In this document: in pieces, positions 52,082 through 61,468 of the stretch | Layout: each line of letters starts with the position of its first letter | Numbering within the stretch: the stretch's first letter is position 1 | Assembly: GCF_009696465.1 (NCBI RefSeq) | Contig: NZ_VULX01000003.1 | Span: forward strand, 62,001-126,000 | Length of the DNA stretch: 64,000 nucleotides | Origin: Inconstantimicrobium porci | GTDB lineage: Bacteria > Bacillota > Clostridia > Clostridiales > Clostridiaceae | Direction of reading: 5' to 3' | Program-made: the position numbers and the translations under genes | Notes under the pieces: generated by a model | What the model was told of the DNA's origin: nothing | The model's database searches: none | What the model saw: only the letters and a program-made list of their open reading frames with translations

Positions 52082-54184
52082 ATGAGGAAATTTGGGAAAT
52101 TCATATCAAATCACTATATGCTTGTTGTGATTATAGGATTATTACTATTGATTCCATCTGTATTTGGGTATTTTAATACTAGGATTAATTATGATATATT
52201 GGGGTATCTCCCTAAGAATCTGGATTCAACAAAAGGGGAAAAAATACTTGATAAAACTTATTCTGATGCTTCAATGGCGTTAATTGTAGTTAATGGTATG
52301 GAGTCAAAGGACATTGTAACTATGAAAGACAAAATGAAAAAGGTAAATGGTGTTGAAGATGTATTGTGGCTTGATGATGCACTTGATATATCAATACCAA
52401 AGGAAATGCTTCCGGATTATGTGAAAAAACAGATGTATAATGGTAATTCAACACTTATGGTCGTTAAACTTAAAGAATCATCAGCATCTGAAACTACTCA
52501 GCACTCAATTGATGGCTTAAGAGATGTAATGGGTAAGCAATGTTATTTAAGTGGCATGTCCGCTATATTAAAGGATACTAAGGACCTTGCGGATAAAGAA
52601 GCACCATTTTATATTATACTTGCCGTTGTTTTTTCACTTGTAGTTCTTATTCTATCTATGGAATCAACACTAGTTCCAATCATATTCCTTGTATGTATAG
52701 GAATCGGCATACTTTATAACATGGGAACAAATATATTTCTAGGTGAAATATCTTATATAACAAAAGCATTAGCTGCTGTTTTGCAACTAGGAGTTACGAT
52801 GGATTACTCTATATTCTTAATGCACAGATATGATGAAAAGATTAAAGAGTATGAAGATAAAAGAGATGCGATGGCTGAAGCTATTTCTGCAACAATGCTT
52901 TCAATATCAGGAAGTTCTCTTACAACTATTGCAGGCTTCCTAGCATTATGTACTATGGACTTAACTTTAGGAAAAGATATAGGAATAGTAATGGCTAAGG
53001 GAGTTATTATTGGTGTTATATGTGCAGTAACAGTTTTGCCAGCATTTATCTTAGCTTTTGATAAGCCAATTCACAGGTCTACACATAAGACAATAATTCC
53101 AAATTTCGCAAAAGTATCAAGAATAGTTACTAAGCATTACAAGGCTTTTATAGCAGTTTTTGTAATAGCTTTTATTCCAGCTGTATTTGGAGAGAGAAAT
53201 GCAAGCGTATATTATAATCTTGATGAGTCTCTGCCAAAGAGCATGGCATCAATTGTCGGTCTTAATAAACTAAAGGATAATTTTAATATGATGACAACTC
53301 ATTTTGTTCTTATAGATAAGACAGTTGATAATTATAAAGTCAATGACATGACTAAACAGATTGAAAAGCTGAGTGGAGTTGAAAGTGTTCTTTCATATGA
53401 AAAATTTATTGGACCTTTAATTCCAGATGAATTTATACCTGATAAGGTTAAAGATATATTTAAACAGGGGAATTACAATTTACTGCTTGTAAATTCATCT
53501 TATAAATCAGCACAGACTTCGGAAAATGAACAAATTGACAAGATTACAAAGATTGTTAAATCCTATGATCAAGGTGCAATGGTTACTGGTGAAGGACCAT
53601 TGACAAAGGATTTGATTACAATCGCAGATTCTGATTTTAAGAAAGTATCAGTTACATCAATTTTGGTGATTTTCATAATTATAATGTTTGTATTTAAATC
53701 GGTATCTATACCTATTATTCTTGTAGGTGCGATAGAACTTGCAATTGAAATAAACATGGGCATTCCGTATTATACAGGATCAATAATTCCGTTTATTTCA
53801 AGTATAGTTATAGGAACTATTCAATTAGGAGCTACTGTTGATTACGCAATACTACTAACATCTAGATTCAATGAAGAGCTAAATAATGGAAGTAACAAAA
53901 AAGACGCTATTAGAATTGCTCTTGAGGAATCAGCTAAATCAATAACTACAAGTGGACTTACATTTTTTGCTGCAACTGCTGGTGTTGCAATGATATCAGA
54001 TATGGCGCTGATTAGGAGTCTATGTCTTCTTATAGCACGTGGAGCACTTATTAGTATGGCAGTAATCATCTTTATACTTCCATCATTGCTTTATGTATTT
54101 GAAGGTGTTATAGCAAAGACTTCTTTACATTGGAGAAAGAACAAAAACTTAGGTGTAAATGTAAACAAGGGTATAATTGCATAG
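52082..54184 (+). CDS. MMPL/RND-superfamily exporter
   Basis: The 700-residue protein has the MMPL pattern of two repeats, each with one membrane segment, a large external domain, and five clustered segments (~12 in all). Sequence cues include FNTRINYDILGYLPK after segment 1, the LQLGVTMDYSIFLMHRYDE motif in the first half and IQLGATVDYAILLTSRFNEE in the second half. The Asp-Tyr pairs in these motifs are the usual proton-relay site. AAGGGGATG precedes the start. Exports lipids, glycolipids or drugs in relatives. Co-transcribed with the TetR gene and the coiled-coil secreted protein. Confidence 0.93.
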   Translation: MRKFGKFISNHYMLVVIIGLLLLIPSVFGYFNTRINYDILGYLPKNLDSTKGEKILDKTYSDASMALIVVNGMESKDIVTMKDKMKKVNGVEDVLWLDDALDISIPKEMLPDYVKKQMYNGNSTLMVVKLKESSASETTQHSIDGLRDVMGKQCYLSGMSAILKDTKDLADKEAPFYIILAVVFSLVVLILSMESTLVPIIFLVCIGIGILYNMGTNIFLGEISYITKALAAVLQLGVTMDYSIFLMHRYDEKIKEYEDKRDAMAEAISATMLSISGSSLTTIAGFLALCTMDLTLGKDIGIVMAKGVIIGVICAVTVLPAFILAFDKPIHRSTHKTIIPNFAKVSRIVTKHYKAFIAVFVIAFIPAVFGERNASVYYNLDESLPKSMASIVGLNKLKDNFNMMTTHFVLIDKTVDNYKVNDMTKQIEKLSGVESVLSYEKFIGPLIPDEFIPDKVKDIFKQGNYNLLLVNSSYKSAQTSENEQIDKITKIVKSYDQGAMVTGEGPLTKDLITIADSDFKKVSVTSILVIFIIIMFVFKSVSIPIILVGAIELAIEINMGIPYYTGSIIPFISSIVIGTIQLGATVDYAILLTSRFNEELNNGSNKKDAIRIALEESAKSITTSGLTFFAATAGVAMISDMALIRSLCLLIARGALISMAVIIFILPSLLYVFEGVIAKTSLHWRKNKNLGVNVNKGIIA

Positions 54185-54200
54185 ATAGGGGGAAAGGTAT

Positions 54201-56882
54201 ATGAGAAAATCAATGTCTAAAAGATTAATAGCTACAGTAGTATTAATCACTATAATAGCAGGAAATAGTACAGTAGCTGTATATGCTAATGAAGTAAAAA
54301 AAGATGAATCTGTTTATGTAACATTAAAGAGTGATGGTACAGAAAATGAAAAGATTGTTTCTGACTGGATTCACAGCAGCGACAGCAATGCAACTGTTAC
54401 AGATAAATCATCTCTTGAAGAAATAAAGAATGTTAAAGGCGAGGAAAAGCCAGTACAAGATGGTGAAAACATCACATGGACTCTGAAAGATAATGATCTA
54501 TATTACCAGGGAAAGTCAACTAAACAGCTTCCTATATCAGTAAGCATTAAGTATTATCTTGATGGCGCTGAGATTTCTAAAGAAGATATAGCTGGCAAAT
54601 CAGGTAAAGTTAAAATATCATTAAAGTTCACAAACAATAACTATGAAGAAAAGCAGATTGGAGATAAGATGAGAAAAATTTATACTCCGCTTTCAGTAGC
54701 TGGCGGTATGGCTCTTCCAACTGATACATTCAAAAATATCAAGATTAATGAAGGGAAAGTAATTTCAGAAGGAAATACAAATGTTGCAAGCTTTGCAGTT
54801 CTTCCAGGTATGAAGGAAACTCTTGATATCGATGGTGTAAGCTCAAAACTTAATGTTAATCTTACTGATACTATTGAAGTTGAAGCTGATGCTACAAATT
54901 TTTCACTAGGACCAATAATGATGGCAGCATCTACAATGATGCCTGAACTTAATACGGTAGATGCTGCAGATGATATAGACAAGCTTAATGATTCATTAAA
55001 AATGCTTAAGGATTCAAGTGACAAGCTTCTTGATGGTACTAATAAATTGAAGTCAGGCACTGATAGCGCAGCAGGCAAACTTGCAGATGCTAAGAAAATA
55101 TTGAGAAATCCTAGAGTACAGGAAAAATTAAGCCTTGTTACAAAAGATAATAATGTATTAAGGGCAAATCGTCTTATAGAAGATGCGTTTGTAGCACAGG
55201 GTATGGATACATCTGCAGTAAAGCAGTTATTAGGCTTAATATCATCAGGTAATTTTGAAAAGGCAGATGCACTTCTTGCAGATGTAAGAGATTTATCTCA
55301 GTATAAGTCTACATTAGATAGTTCTGTAACTGCTATAAATGCACTTACAGGCGATAAAAAAGTTCAAAAGCTTATGGGCGATGTTACTGTAGCCAAGAAG
55401 ACTTATGATGGTATAGATAACAGTACTAAACAGAAACTAAAAGGTCTTTCAGGTGTTATGACTAAGGAAAATCTACAAAAGGGACAGCAGCTTGTTAGAG
55501 GAGCAAAGAATGCTGAAACTCAGCTTGATTTACTTATGAAAAAGGGAAACACCCTTAAGGATCAGGTTGATCAGTTAACTGTTCAGATTGTTAATGCTAC
55601 AGGTTCTTCAAGTGTTGAAGAAGCTATGACTAAGATAGATATTCAGCTTGCAGCTATAAACCAGTTCTATTCTGATAAAGGGCAGGCACAACTACAATCT
55701 ATGCTTAAAGATGTTACAAATTATAGTGAAGGTTTCCTTGTGATGAAGGCATATATAGCTAATGACATTAAACAGACTATACAAGAAAAAAAGGTTGATT
55801 TTAATACGGCATTTACTGTAGCTCAGAAAAAAGCAATAGCGATTATTCATGGAGTTTATGGAGACAGTGGTACAAAACTTGTTCAAATGGTACAAGCTTT
55901 AAAATCAACGCAATTTACATCCGATGGAATACTGAAAGATGCTCAAGATATTAAAACAAACGGAACTTATATAACTACTATGATTAGTACAGTTAATGGA
56001 ATGAAACCATTAATACAAGTGGTTGCACAGGCTAAACCTATATTAACTGAGGCTAAAAAAATACTTGAAGGTGATGAAGTCAAAGGTCTTACTCAGTTCT
56101 ATGGTGCTGTAAGCAATATACAGAATAAAGCATTTATTGACTCATTAGCTAATGCATATTTGTCATTAAATGAAAATGATATAAACAGTATAGTATCATT
56201 AAAGAACTCAGTTGCTACTTTATCTGCGGATGTAGAAGCTAATAAGGAGAATATTGCAAGCATTGAGAAGATGGCAGCTGGCTTAAAAGGCAAAGATATG
56301 GAAATTACAGCAAAAGTTAATAAGCTTGAAAAAGATATGGCTCAGGCTAAACCATTATTAAATAGTGTAGAGGCTTTGGTTAAAAAGACTGATAAGAATT
56401 CCATAGATAAAGCTTCTTCTATGGCAAAGACTTTACTTAGCATGCAGAATGATTTAAAGAATAGTGATGATATATTAAGAATTACTCAGGATGCTTTAAG
56501 CAAAGGAAATGTATCACAGGCAAGAAGTCTTGTGAACTCACTTCCAAAGCTTGAAGATGGGGTTAAACAGCTTTGTGATGGTATAACTCAGTTAAATGAT
56601 GGCATGAAACAGTTCTCTGATGAAGGAATTAACAAGATTAACGATAAGGGAACTACAGCTATTACTGACGTAAAGAATGTACTAAAAGTTAAAGATGAAA
56701 TGGTTAAGATGTCTAAGAAGTATGACAACTTTACTGGTAAAGACGATAGCATGATAAGCACAGTTAAGTTTGTTATTAAGACTGAAGAAATAAAGGCCCC
56801 TTTATCTAAAGAAAGTAAAGTAAAAACTACAATTAAAAAGAAGACTGGTTTTATTGAGTGGATTAAAAATTTATTTAAATAA
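54201..56882 (+). CDS. Large secreted coiled-coil protein paired with MMPL exporter
   Basis: The 893-residue protein has a signal peptide (MRKSMSKRLIATVVLITIIA..., cleaved near residue 29), a beta-rich N-terminal region (~35-250) and a long helical region (~255-830) with heptad-like spacing and repeated KLNDSLKMLKDSSDKLLDGT-type segments. These resemble the YhgE/Pip type of surface protein. The C-terminal end is a Lys-rich stretch and an amphipathic WIKNLFK tail with no clear membrane anchor or LPxTG. The start, with GGGGGAAAGG, lies 17 bases after the MMPL stop. It may act as an external adaptor or periplasm-spanning partner of the exporter. That role is inference. Confidence 0.75.
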   Translation: MRKSMSKRLIATVVLITIIAGNSTVAVYANEVKKDESVYVTLKSDGTENEKIVSDWIHSSDSNATVTDKSSLEEIKNVKGEEKPVQDGENITWTLKDNDLYYQGKSTKQLPISVSIKYYLDGAEISKEDIAGKSGKVKISLKFTNNNYEEKQIGDKMRKIYTPLSVAGGMALPTDTFKNIKINEGKVISEGNTNVASFAVLPGMKETLDIDGVSSKLNVNLTDTIEVEADATNFSLGPIMMAASTMMPELNTVDAADDIDKLNDSLKMLKDSSDKLLDGTNKLKSGTDSAAGKLADAKKILRNPRVQEKLSLVTKDNNVLRANRLIEDAFVAQGMDTSAVKQLLGLISSGNFEKADALLADVRDLSQYKSTLDSSVTAINALTGDKKVQKLMGDVTVAKKTYDGIDNSTKQKLKGLSGVMTKENLQKGQQLVRGAKNAETQLDLLMKKGNTLKDQVDQLTVQIVNATGSSSVEEAMTKIDIQLAAINQFYSDKGQAQLQSMLKDVTNYSEGFLVMKAYIANDIKQTIQEKKVDFNTAFTVAQKKAIAIIHGVYGDSGTKLVQMVQALKSTQFTSDGILKDAQDIKTNGTYITTMISTVNGMKPLIQVVAQAKPILTEAKKILEGDEVKGLTQFYGAVSNIQNKAFIDSLANAYLSLNENDINSIVSLKNSVATLSADVEANKENIASIEKMAAGLKGKDMEITAKVNKLEKDMAQAKPLLNSVEALVKKTDKNSIDKASSMAKTLLSMQNDLKNSDDILRITQDALSKGNVSQARSLVNSLPKLEDGVKQLCDGITQLNDGMKQFSDEGINKINDKGTTAITDVKNVLKVKDEMVKMSKKYDNFTGKDDSMISTVKFVIKTEEIKAPLSKESKVKTTIKKKTGFIEWIKNLFK

Positions 56883-56886
56883 AGCG

Positions 56887-56914
56887 TTGACATATAAATA
56901 CAATATTGTATAAT
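56887..56914 (+). promoter_or_regulatory. Promoter of the amtB leader
   Basis: A perfect TTGACA (56887-56892), a 16-base spacer and a perfect TATAAT (56909-56914) begin 5 bases after the previous stop. The terminator at 56935 lies just downstream, before amtB. Confidence 0.85.
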
Positions 56915-56934
56915 TATATATAATAAGTTAAATG

Positions 56935-56985
56935 AAGACGACGAGGTCTTAGTAATAATACATTACTATGACTTCGTCTTTTTTA
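56935..56985 (+). terminator. Leader terminator / antitermination site upstream of amtB
   Basis: The long stem (AAGACGA ... GTC ... TAGTAAT / ATTACTA ... GAC ... TCGTCTT) ends in a T run. Its 5' arm can instead form a small hairpin AAGAC-GACGAG-GTCTT with a six-base loop (56935-56950). The two folds exclude each other, as in antitermination systems. Confidence 0.75.
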
Positions 56986-57078
56986 TTTTAATGTTATTTT
57001 GACGTCAAATTTAAAAAATTATTTCTGCAGAATAATCAATAAGCAAAAGAGTTAACAAAATATTAAGGGGGATTTTCT

Positions 57079-58329
57079 ATGGAATTATCAATAAATACTA
57101 TGTGGACTTTGCTTGCAGCAGTATTGGTATTCTGGATGCAGGCAGGATTTGCGATGGTTGAGACAGGCTTTACCAGAGCAAAAAATGCAGGAAATATTAT
57201 TATGAAAAACCTGATGGACTTTGCATTAGGTTCCATTATATTTTGGATATTAGGTTTTGGACTTATGTTTGGAAAAGATATAGCAGGATTTATAGGAGCA
57301 CCAAACTTCTTTATACAAGGTGATTTAAGTTATCTTAATCTTGGAGTATCTAAGGATGCATATATTTTCTTTCAGACAGTCTTCTGTGCTACAGCAGCAA
57401 CAATAGTTTCAGGTGCTATGGCAGAGAGAACTAAGTTCTCATCATACTGCATCTACAGTGTTGTAATTAGTGCTGTTATTTATCCAGTAGTAGGACACTG
57501 GATATGGGGAGGCGGCTGGCTTCAGAATTTAGGATTCCATGATTTTGCTGGATCAACTGTAGTTCATTCACTTGGAGGATGGTGTGCGATTATTGGTGCA
57601 GCAATTTTAGGGCCTAGAATAGGAAAGTATACCAAAGAAGGAAAATCTAATGCATTTCCAGGACATAGTTTGACATTAGGGGCTTTAGGAGTGTTTATTC
57701 TATGGATGGGCTGGTTTGGATTTAACCCAGGTTCAACTTTATCATTAACAGGTGACAATTTAAACATTGCTTCAAGAGTTTTCATTACTACAAACTTAGC
57801 AGCATCTTTTGCAGCAGCTACTACTATGATGATTACATGGATTAAATATAAAAAGCCTGATATCAGCATGACTTTAAATGCTGTCCTTGCAGGACTTGTA
57901 GCAATAACAGCAGGATGTGATGTTGTAACCCCTGCCGGATCTGCAATTATTGGAATTGTTTCAGGTTTTGTAGTTGTATTTGGTATTGAATTTATCGATA
58001 AGGTTGTTAAAATCGATGATCCAGTTGGAGCAATCGGAGTACATTGCTTAAATGGTGTTGTTGGAACAATTATGGTTGGACTTTTTGCAGCATATGGTGA
58101 TAACCTGGGATTGTTCTATGGTGGTGGATTTAAGTCCTTAGGTATTCAATTATTAGGTATAATTGTTGTAGCAGCATGGACAATTGCTTGTGCATTAGTT
58201 TTATTCAAGACATTAAAGGCTACTGTAGGATTAAGAGTCAGCACGGAAGAAGAAATAAGAGGACTTGATTTACAGGAACATGGAATTGATAGTGCATATG
58301 CAGACTTTCAGACTACAGATACACTATAG
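57079..58329 (+). CDS. amtB: Ammonium transporter
   Basis: The 416-residue membrane protein has 11 expected membrane segments and Amt hallmarks: WMQAGFAMVETGFTRAKN near the start, FAGSTVVHSLGGW with the first pore His, WMGWFGFNPGST, and GVHCLNGVVGT with the second pore His. It conducts ammonium at low external nitrogen. AAGGGGG precedes the start. It is followed after 12 bases by a PII gene, the usual amtB-glnK pair, in which the PII protein blocks the channel when nitrogen is plentiful. Confidence 0.96.
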   Translation: MELSINTMWTLLAAVLVFWMQAGFAMVETGFTRAKNAGNIIMKNLMDFALGSIIFWILGFGLMFGKDIAGFIGAPNFFIQGDLSYLNLGVSKDAYIFFQTVFCATAATIVSGAMAERTKFSSYCIYSVVISAVIYPVVGHWIWGGGWLQNLGFHDFAGSTVVHSLGGWCAIIGAAILGPRIGKYTKEGKSNAFPGHSLTLGALGVFILWMGWFGFNPGSTLSLTGDNLNIASRVFITTNLAASFAAATTMMITWIKYKKPDISMTLNAVLAGLVAITAGCDVVTPAGSAIIGIVSGFVVVFGIEFIDKVVKIDDPVGAIGVHCLNGVVGTIMVGLFAAYGDNLGLFYGGGFKSLGIQLLGIIVVAAWTIACALVLFKTLKATVGLRVSTEEEIRGLDLQEHGIDSAYADFQTTDTL

Positions 58330-58341
58330 GGGGCGTTGTAG

Positions 58342-58707
58342 ATGGATTATAAGATAACTAAGATTGATATAATTACAAGGAAATCTAAATTTGAAGAACT
58401 TAAAGAAGAAATGAGAAGGATAGGTGTTACAGGTATGACTGTTACCCCGGTTATGGGATGTGGAATGCAGAAAGGTGAAATTCAGTACTATAGAGGTGTG
58501 CCTGTAGAGCAGAGATTGCTTCCAAAAATAAAGATTGAAATAGTTGTCTGTGAAGTGCCGGTTGAAAAAGTAATAAGTACAGCTGAGTCAGTATTAAGAA
58601 CTGGAGAAATAGGTGATGGCAAGATCTTTATTTATGATGTAGCAGATGCGGTTAAAATACGTACAGGAGAAAGAGGTGCTGATGCGCTTATTGATAAGAA
58701 AAAATAG
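58342..58707 (+). CDS. glnK: PII-type nitrogen regulator (GlnK-like)
   Basis: The 121-residue protein has the PII fold: an N-terminal KITKIDIITRKSKFEELKEE strand-helix, the T-loop GCGMQKGEIQYYRG, and KIKIEIVVCEVPVEKVI, GEIGDGKIFIYDV with the ATP/2-oxoglutarate site. The uridylylated Tyr of E. coli GlnB (AEYMVDFLPK) is replaced: here the segment reads VPVEQRLLPK, so control by uridylylation is unlikely. GGGGGCG precedes the start. It binds AmtB and possibly other targets. Confidence 0.93.
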   Translation: MDYKITKIDIITRKSKFEELKEEMRRIGVTGMTVTPVMGCGMQKGEIQYYRGVPVEQRLLPKIKIEIVVCEVPVEKVISTAESVLRTGEIGDGKIFIYDVADAVKIRTGERGADALIDKKK

Positions 58708-58769
58708 ATAATTAATAATATAATTCATGAGGGTAGTACATGAAAATATATTAACAGTATGAGATTAAG

Positions 58770-58798
58770 TTGACTTCCTGAATTTAATGGTATAAAAT
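58770..58798 (+). promoter_or_regulatory. Promoter of the glnA leader
   Basis: TTGACT (58770-58775), a 17-base spacer and TAAAAT (58793-58798) lie just upstream of a terminator hairpin at 58812. Confidence 0.65.
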
Positions 58799-58811
58799 AA
58801 ACTTATTGGAC

Positions 58812-58856
58812 AAAGGCGTTCGATAGAAAAGAAGTTTTCTATTGTGCGCCTTTTTT
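58812..58856 (+). terminator. Leader terminator upstream of glnA
   Basis: AAAGGCG / CGCCTTT plus inner CGATAGAAAA / TTTTCTATTG pairing with a four-base loop form a strong stem followed by T's. It lies between a promoter and glnA, so it serves either to end the amtB-glnK transcript or as an antitermination target. Confidence 0.85.
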
Positions 58857-58875
58857 CTAAAGGGGGTCAAATTAG

Positions 58876-60207
58876 GTGAAAAGATATTCCAAAGAAGATA
58901 TTTTTAGACTTGTTGAAGAAAACAGTGTTAAATTTATTAGGCTTCAGTTTACAGATATTTTTGGAGCTTTAAAAAATGTAGCAATAACAGATAAGCAGTT
59001 AGAGAAGGCATTAAATAATGAATGTATGTTTGATGGTGCCTCAATTGAGGGATTTGTAAGAATTGAAGAATCAGATATGTATCTAAGACCAGATCTTGAT
59101 ACATTTATAGTATTCCCATGGAGACCGCAGCAGGGGAAAGTTGCAAGAATGATTTGTGATGTATATAGACCTGACGGCAAGCCTTTTTTAGGAGATCCAA
59201 GAAATGCACTTAAGAAAGTATTAAAGGAAGCAGAAGAACTTGGATATACTATGAATGTAGGACCTGAATGTGAATTCTTCTTGTTTGAAACAGATAATAA
59301 TGGGCAACCTACGATAAAGGCACAGGATGATGCTGGATATTTTGATTTAGGACCTGTTGATATGGGTGAAAATGCAAGAAGAGATATGAGCCTTATTTTA
59401 GAAGATATGGGATTTGAAATTGAGGCTTCACATCATGAAGCAGCTCCAGGACAGAACGAAATAGATTTTAAGTATAAAGATGCACTAACAACAGCTGATA
59501 ATATAATGACATTTAAGCTTGTTGTTAAAGCAATTGCTCAAAGACATGGGTTATACGCTTCATTTATGCCTAAGCCTATTCAGGGTATAAATGGCTCAGG
59601 TATGCATATTAATATATCTCTTAATAAAGATGGAAAAAATGCATTCATAGATGAAAATGATGAACTTGGATTAAGTGGTACTGCATATAAGTTTATGGCA
59701 GGACTAATGAAACATATAAAGAGTATGGCAGCAATTACTAATCCATTAATAAATTCTTATAAAAGACTTGTACCTGATTATGAAGCACCAGTTTATATTG
59801 CTTGGTCATCTAAGAATAGAAGTCCACTTATAAGAGTTCCTGCACCAAGGGGCAATGAAACAAGGATAGAACTTAGATGCCCTGATCCAAGTGCTAATCC
59901 ATATTTAACTCTAGCTTGTCTTTTAAAAGCTGGGCTGGATGGAATCAAGAATAATATGACTGTACCAGACAGTGTTGAAAAAAATATATTTGCCATGACA
60001 GACGAAGAAAAGGAAAAACTTAATATTGAAAGTCTTCCTGTAAGTTTAGATGAAGCATTAAAATATATGAAGCAGAGTGAACTTGTTAAAGAAACTCTTG
60101 GAGATCATATTTTTAATAATTATATTAAAGCAAAAGAAGTTGAAATCGAAGGATATAGAACTCAGATTAGTCAGTGGGAATTAGATAATTACCTAAGAAA
60201 ATATTAG
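58876..60207 (+). CDS. glnA: Glutamine synthetase type I
   Basis: The 443-residue protein matches the GSI-alpha type by length and motifs: [56 protein letters not shown], and [20 protein letters not shown]. It makes glutamine from glutamate, ammonium and ATP, and with GltB forms the GS-GOGAT cycle. It starts at GTG 58876 behind AAAGGGGG. A strong terminator-bearing leader lies upstream, and an ANTAR protein gene follows after 15 bases in the same operon. Confidence 0.97.
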   Translation: MKRYSKEDIFRLVEENSVKFIRLQFTDIFGALKNVAITDKQLEKALNNECMFDGASIEGFVRIEESDMYLRPDLDTFIVFPWRPQQGKVARMICDVYRPDGKPFLGDPRNALKKVLKEAEELGYTMNVGPECEFFLFETDNNGQPTIKAQDDAGYFDLGPVDMGENARRDMSLILEDMGFEIEASHHEAAPGQNEIDFKYKDALTTADNIMTFKLVVKAIAQRHGLYASFMPKPIQGINGSGMHINISLNKDGKNAFIDENDELGLSGTAYKFMAGLMKHIKSMAAITNPLINSYKRLVPDYEAPVYIAWSSKNRSPLIRVPAPRGNETRIELRCPDPSANPYLTLACLLKAGLDGIKNNMTVPDSVEKNIFAMTDEEKEKLNIESLPVSLDEALKYMKQSELVKETLGDHIFNNYIKAKEVEIEGYRTQISQWELDNYLRKY

Positions 60208-60222
60208 GATGGAGAGATTGCT

Positions 60223-60792
60223 ATGAATATTCAAAGGGGAGTAATAGTAGCACTGACTAATGAAGAGACAGCACAAAAAGTTAGAAATATATTATGTGAA
60301 GATGGATATGATGTTCTGGCAATATGTACAACAGGCGGAGACCTTATAAGAAGGGCTATGCAGCTTTCGCCTGATTTGATTGTTACAGGATATAAATTAT
60401 CGGATATGACTCTTCTTGATATATACGATTCGTTAGGAGACCAGTGTAGCTTTTTAGCAGTACTGAATGAAACTTATCGCTCATTTATTGATGAAGACAG
60501 CGATATATACTGTATAAATAGTCCTATTTCAAGGGTGGGTCTTCTTAATGCAGTTGATCTTATATTCCAAAGCAGAATGAAGCTTATAAGGTTGCAGCAG
60601 AAGGTTGAAAAGCTTGAAGATAAAATAGAAAAAAGAATTGTAATAGATAAGGCAAAAGGAGTCTTAATGATGCATAAAGGATTTTCAGAAATGGAATCAT
60701 TTAGATATATTCAGAAAACTAGTATGAATAGTGGACAAAAGATGAGTGAAGTTGCGGAAAAGATTATTTTTGCATTTTCAGATAAAAAATAA
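60223..60792 (+). CDS. ANTAR-domain antitermination regulator with degenerate receiver
   Basis: The 189-residue protein has an N-terminal receiver-like domain (~5-115), a coiled linker (LQQKVEKLEDKIEKRI), and an ANTAR RNA-binding domain (~130-188: AKGVLMMHKGFSEMESFRYI, QKMSEVAEKII). The usual phospho-acceptor Asp is not visible where expected (LIVTGYKLSDM), and the KP motif is SP (INSPIS), so control by phosphorylation is unlikely. ANTAR proteins bind paired hairpins in leader RNA and prevent terminator formation. The position after glnA and the terminators before amtB and glnA suggest those are its targets. AGGATGGAGAG precedes the start. Confidence 0.9.
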   Translation: MNIQRGVIVALTNEETAQKVRNILCEDGYDVLAICTTGGDLIRRAMQLSPDLIVTGYKLSDMTLLDIYDSLGDQCSFLAVLNETYRSFIDEDSDIYCINSPISRVGLLNAVDLIFQSRMKLIRLQQKVEKLEDKIEKRIVIDKAKGVLMMHKGFSEMESFRYIQKTSMNSGQKMSEVAEKIIFAFSDKK

Positions 60793-60825
60793 AATAACCC
60801 ACAAATAAATTTAATTTCCTTTCAT

Positions 60826-60857
60826 AGGGCAGGCAGTTTTGTCTGCCACTTTTTTTG
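60826..60857 (+). terminator. Terminator of the glnA operon
   Basis: GGCAG / CTGCC hairpin followed by ACTTTTTTT. Confidence 0.8.
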
Positions 60858-60971
60858 TTATCTGAAAAATTGCGTTCAAAAATGTGGTGTTTTATGCTGT
60901 AAAGAATTGAATATAAAAGCATACTTTTATTTTACTATGTTTAATTGTATAATTATTCTGAGGTGAAGGAA

Positions 60972-61385
60972 ATGTATAAATTTGTTTATGAAGATAAAGA
61001 ATACGAATTAAATGAAGAAAATTTTAGATATCTGCTTCAGGACGATGAAAAGGAAATTAATAATATAAGTTTAGACACAATATGTAATATTTTAAATGAC
61101 AGTGATTGCGTTAAATTTGAAAGAGAGTTCTATTCAGAAAAATGTGATTTATGTGGTTATTCAGATGAAGTACATAAGAAGAGTTATCCATTTTTAGAGT
61201 ATCATTTCTTTCTGTTTACAAAGAACGGAGAAATAGTAACGAGCAGTATATCAAAAGATTATGAAATGAATTCATATGGCAGACTTGAAAAACTGGGCAA
61301 AGTTGATAACAGCTTCCTTGTAAGTATTATCATGTGTGTGAACTGCTGCAAATTTGATATTGAAATTGAACAATGTGAAATGTAG
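60972..61385 (+). CDS. Hypothetical protein with CxxC-type zinc-site residues
   Basis: The 137-residue protein (ATG 60972, GAGGTGAAGGA upstream) has Cys in CDLCGY (~55-60 positions in) and again in CVNCC near the C-terminus, which together could bind zinc. It has no membrane segment or signal peptide. I recognise no family. It lies alone between two terminators. Confidence 0.6.
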   Translation: MYKFVYEDKEYELNEENFRYLLQDDEKEINNISLDTICNILNDSDCVKFEREFYSEKCDLCGYSDEVHKKSYPFLEYHFFLFTKNGEIVTSSISKDYEMNSYGRLEKLGKVDNSFLVSIIMCVNCCKFDIEIEQCEM

Positions 61386-61407
61386 TCTATAATATATCAC
61401 TTAAAGT

Positions 61408-61457
61408 AAAAGACCGTATAGAAATTAGTATTTATTCATTCCTATGCGGTCTTTTTT
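61408..61457. terminator. Bidirectional terminator
   Basis: AAAAGACCG...ATAG / CTAT...CGGTCTTTT stem lies between two convergent genes and has T runs on both strands. Confidence 0.82.
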
Positions 61458-61468
61458 GTATTTTAACA

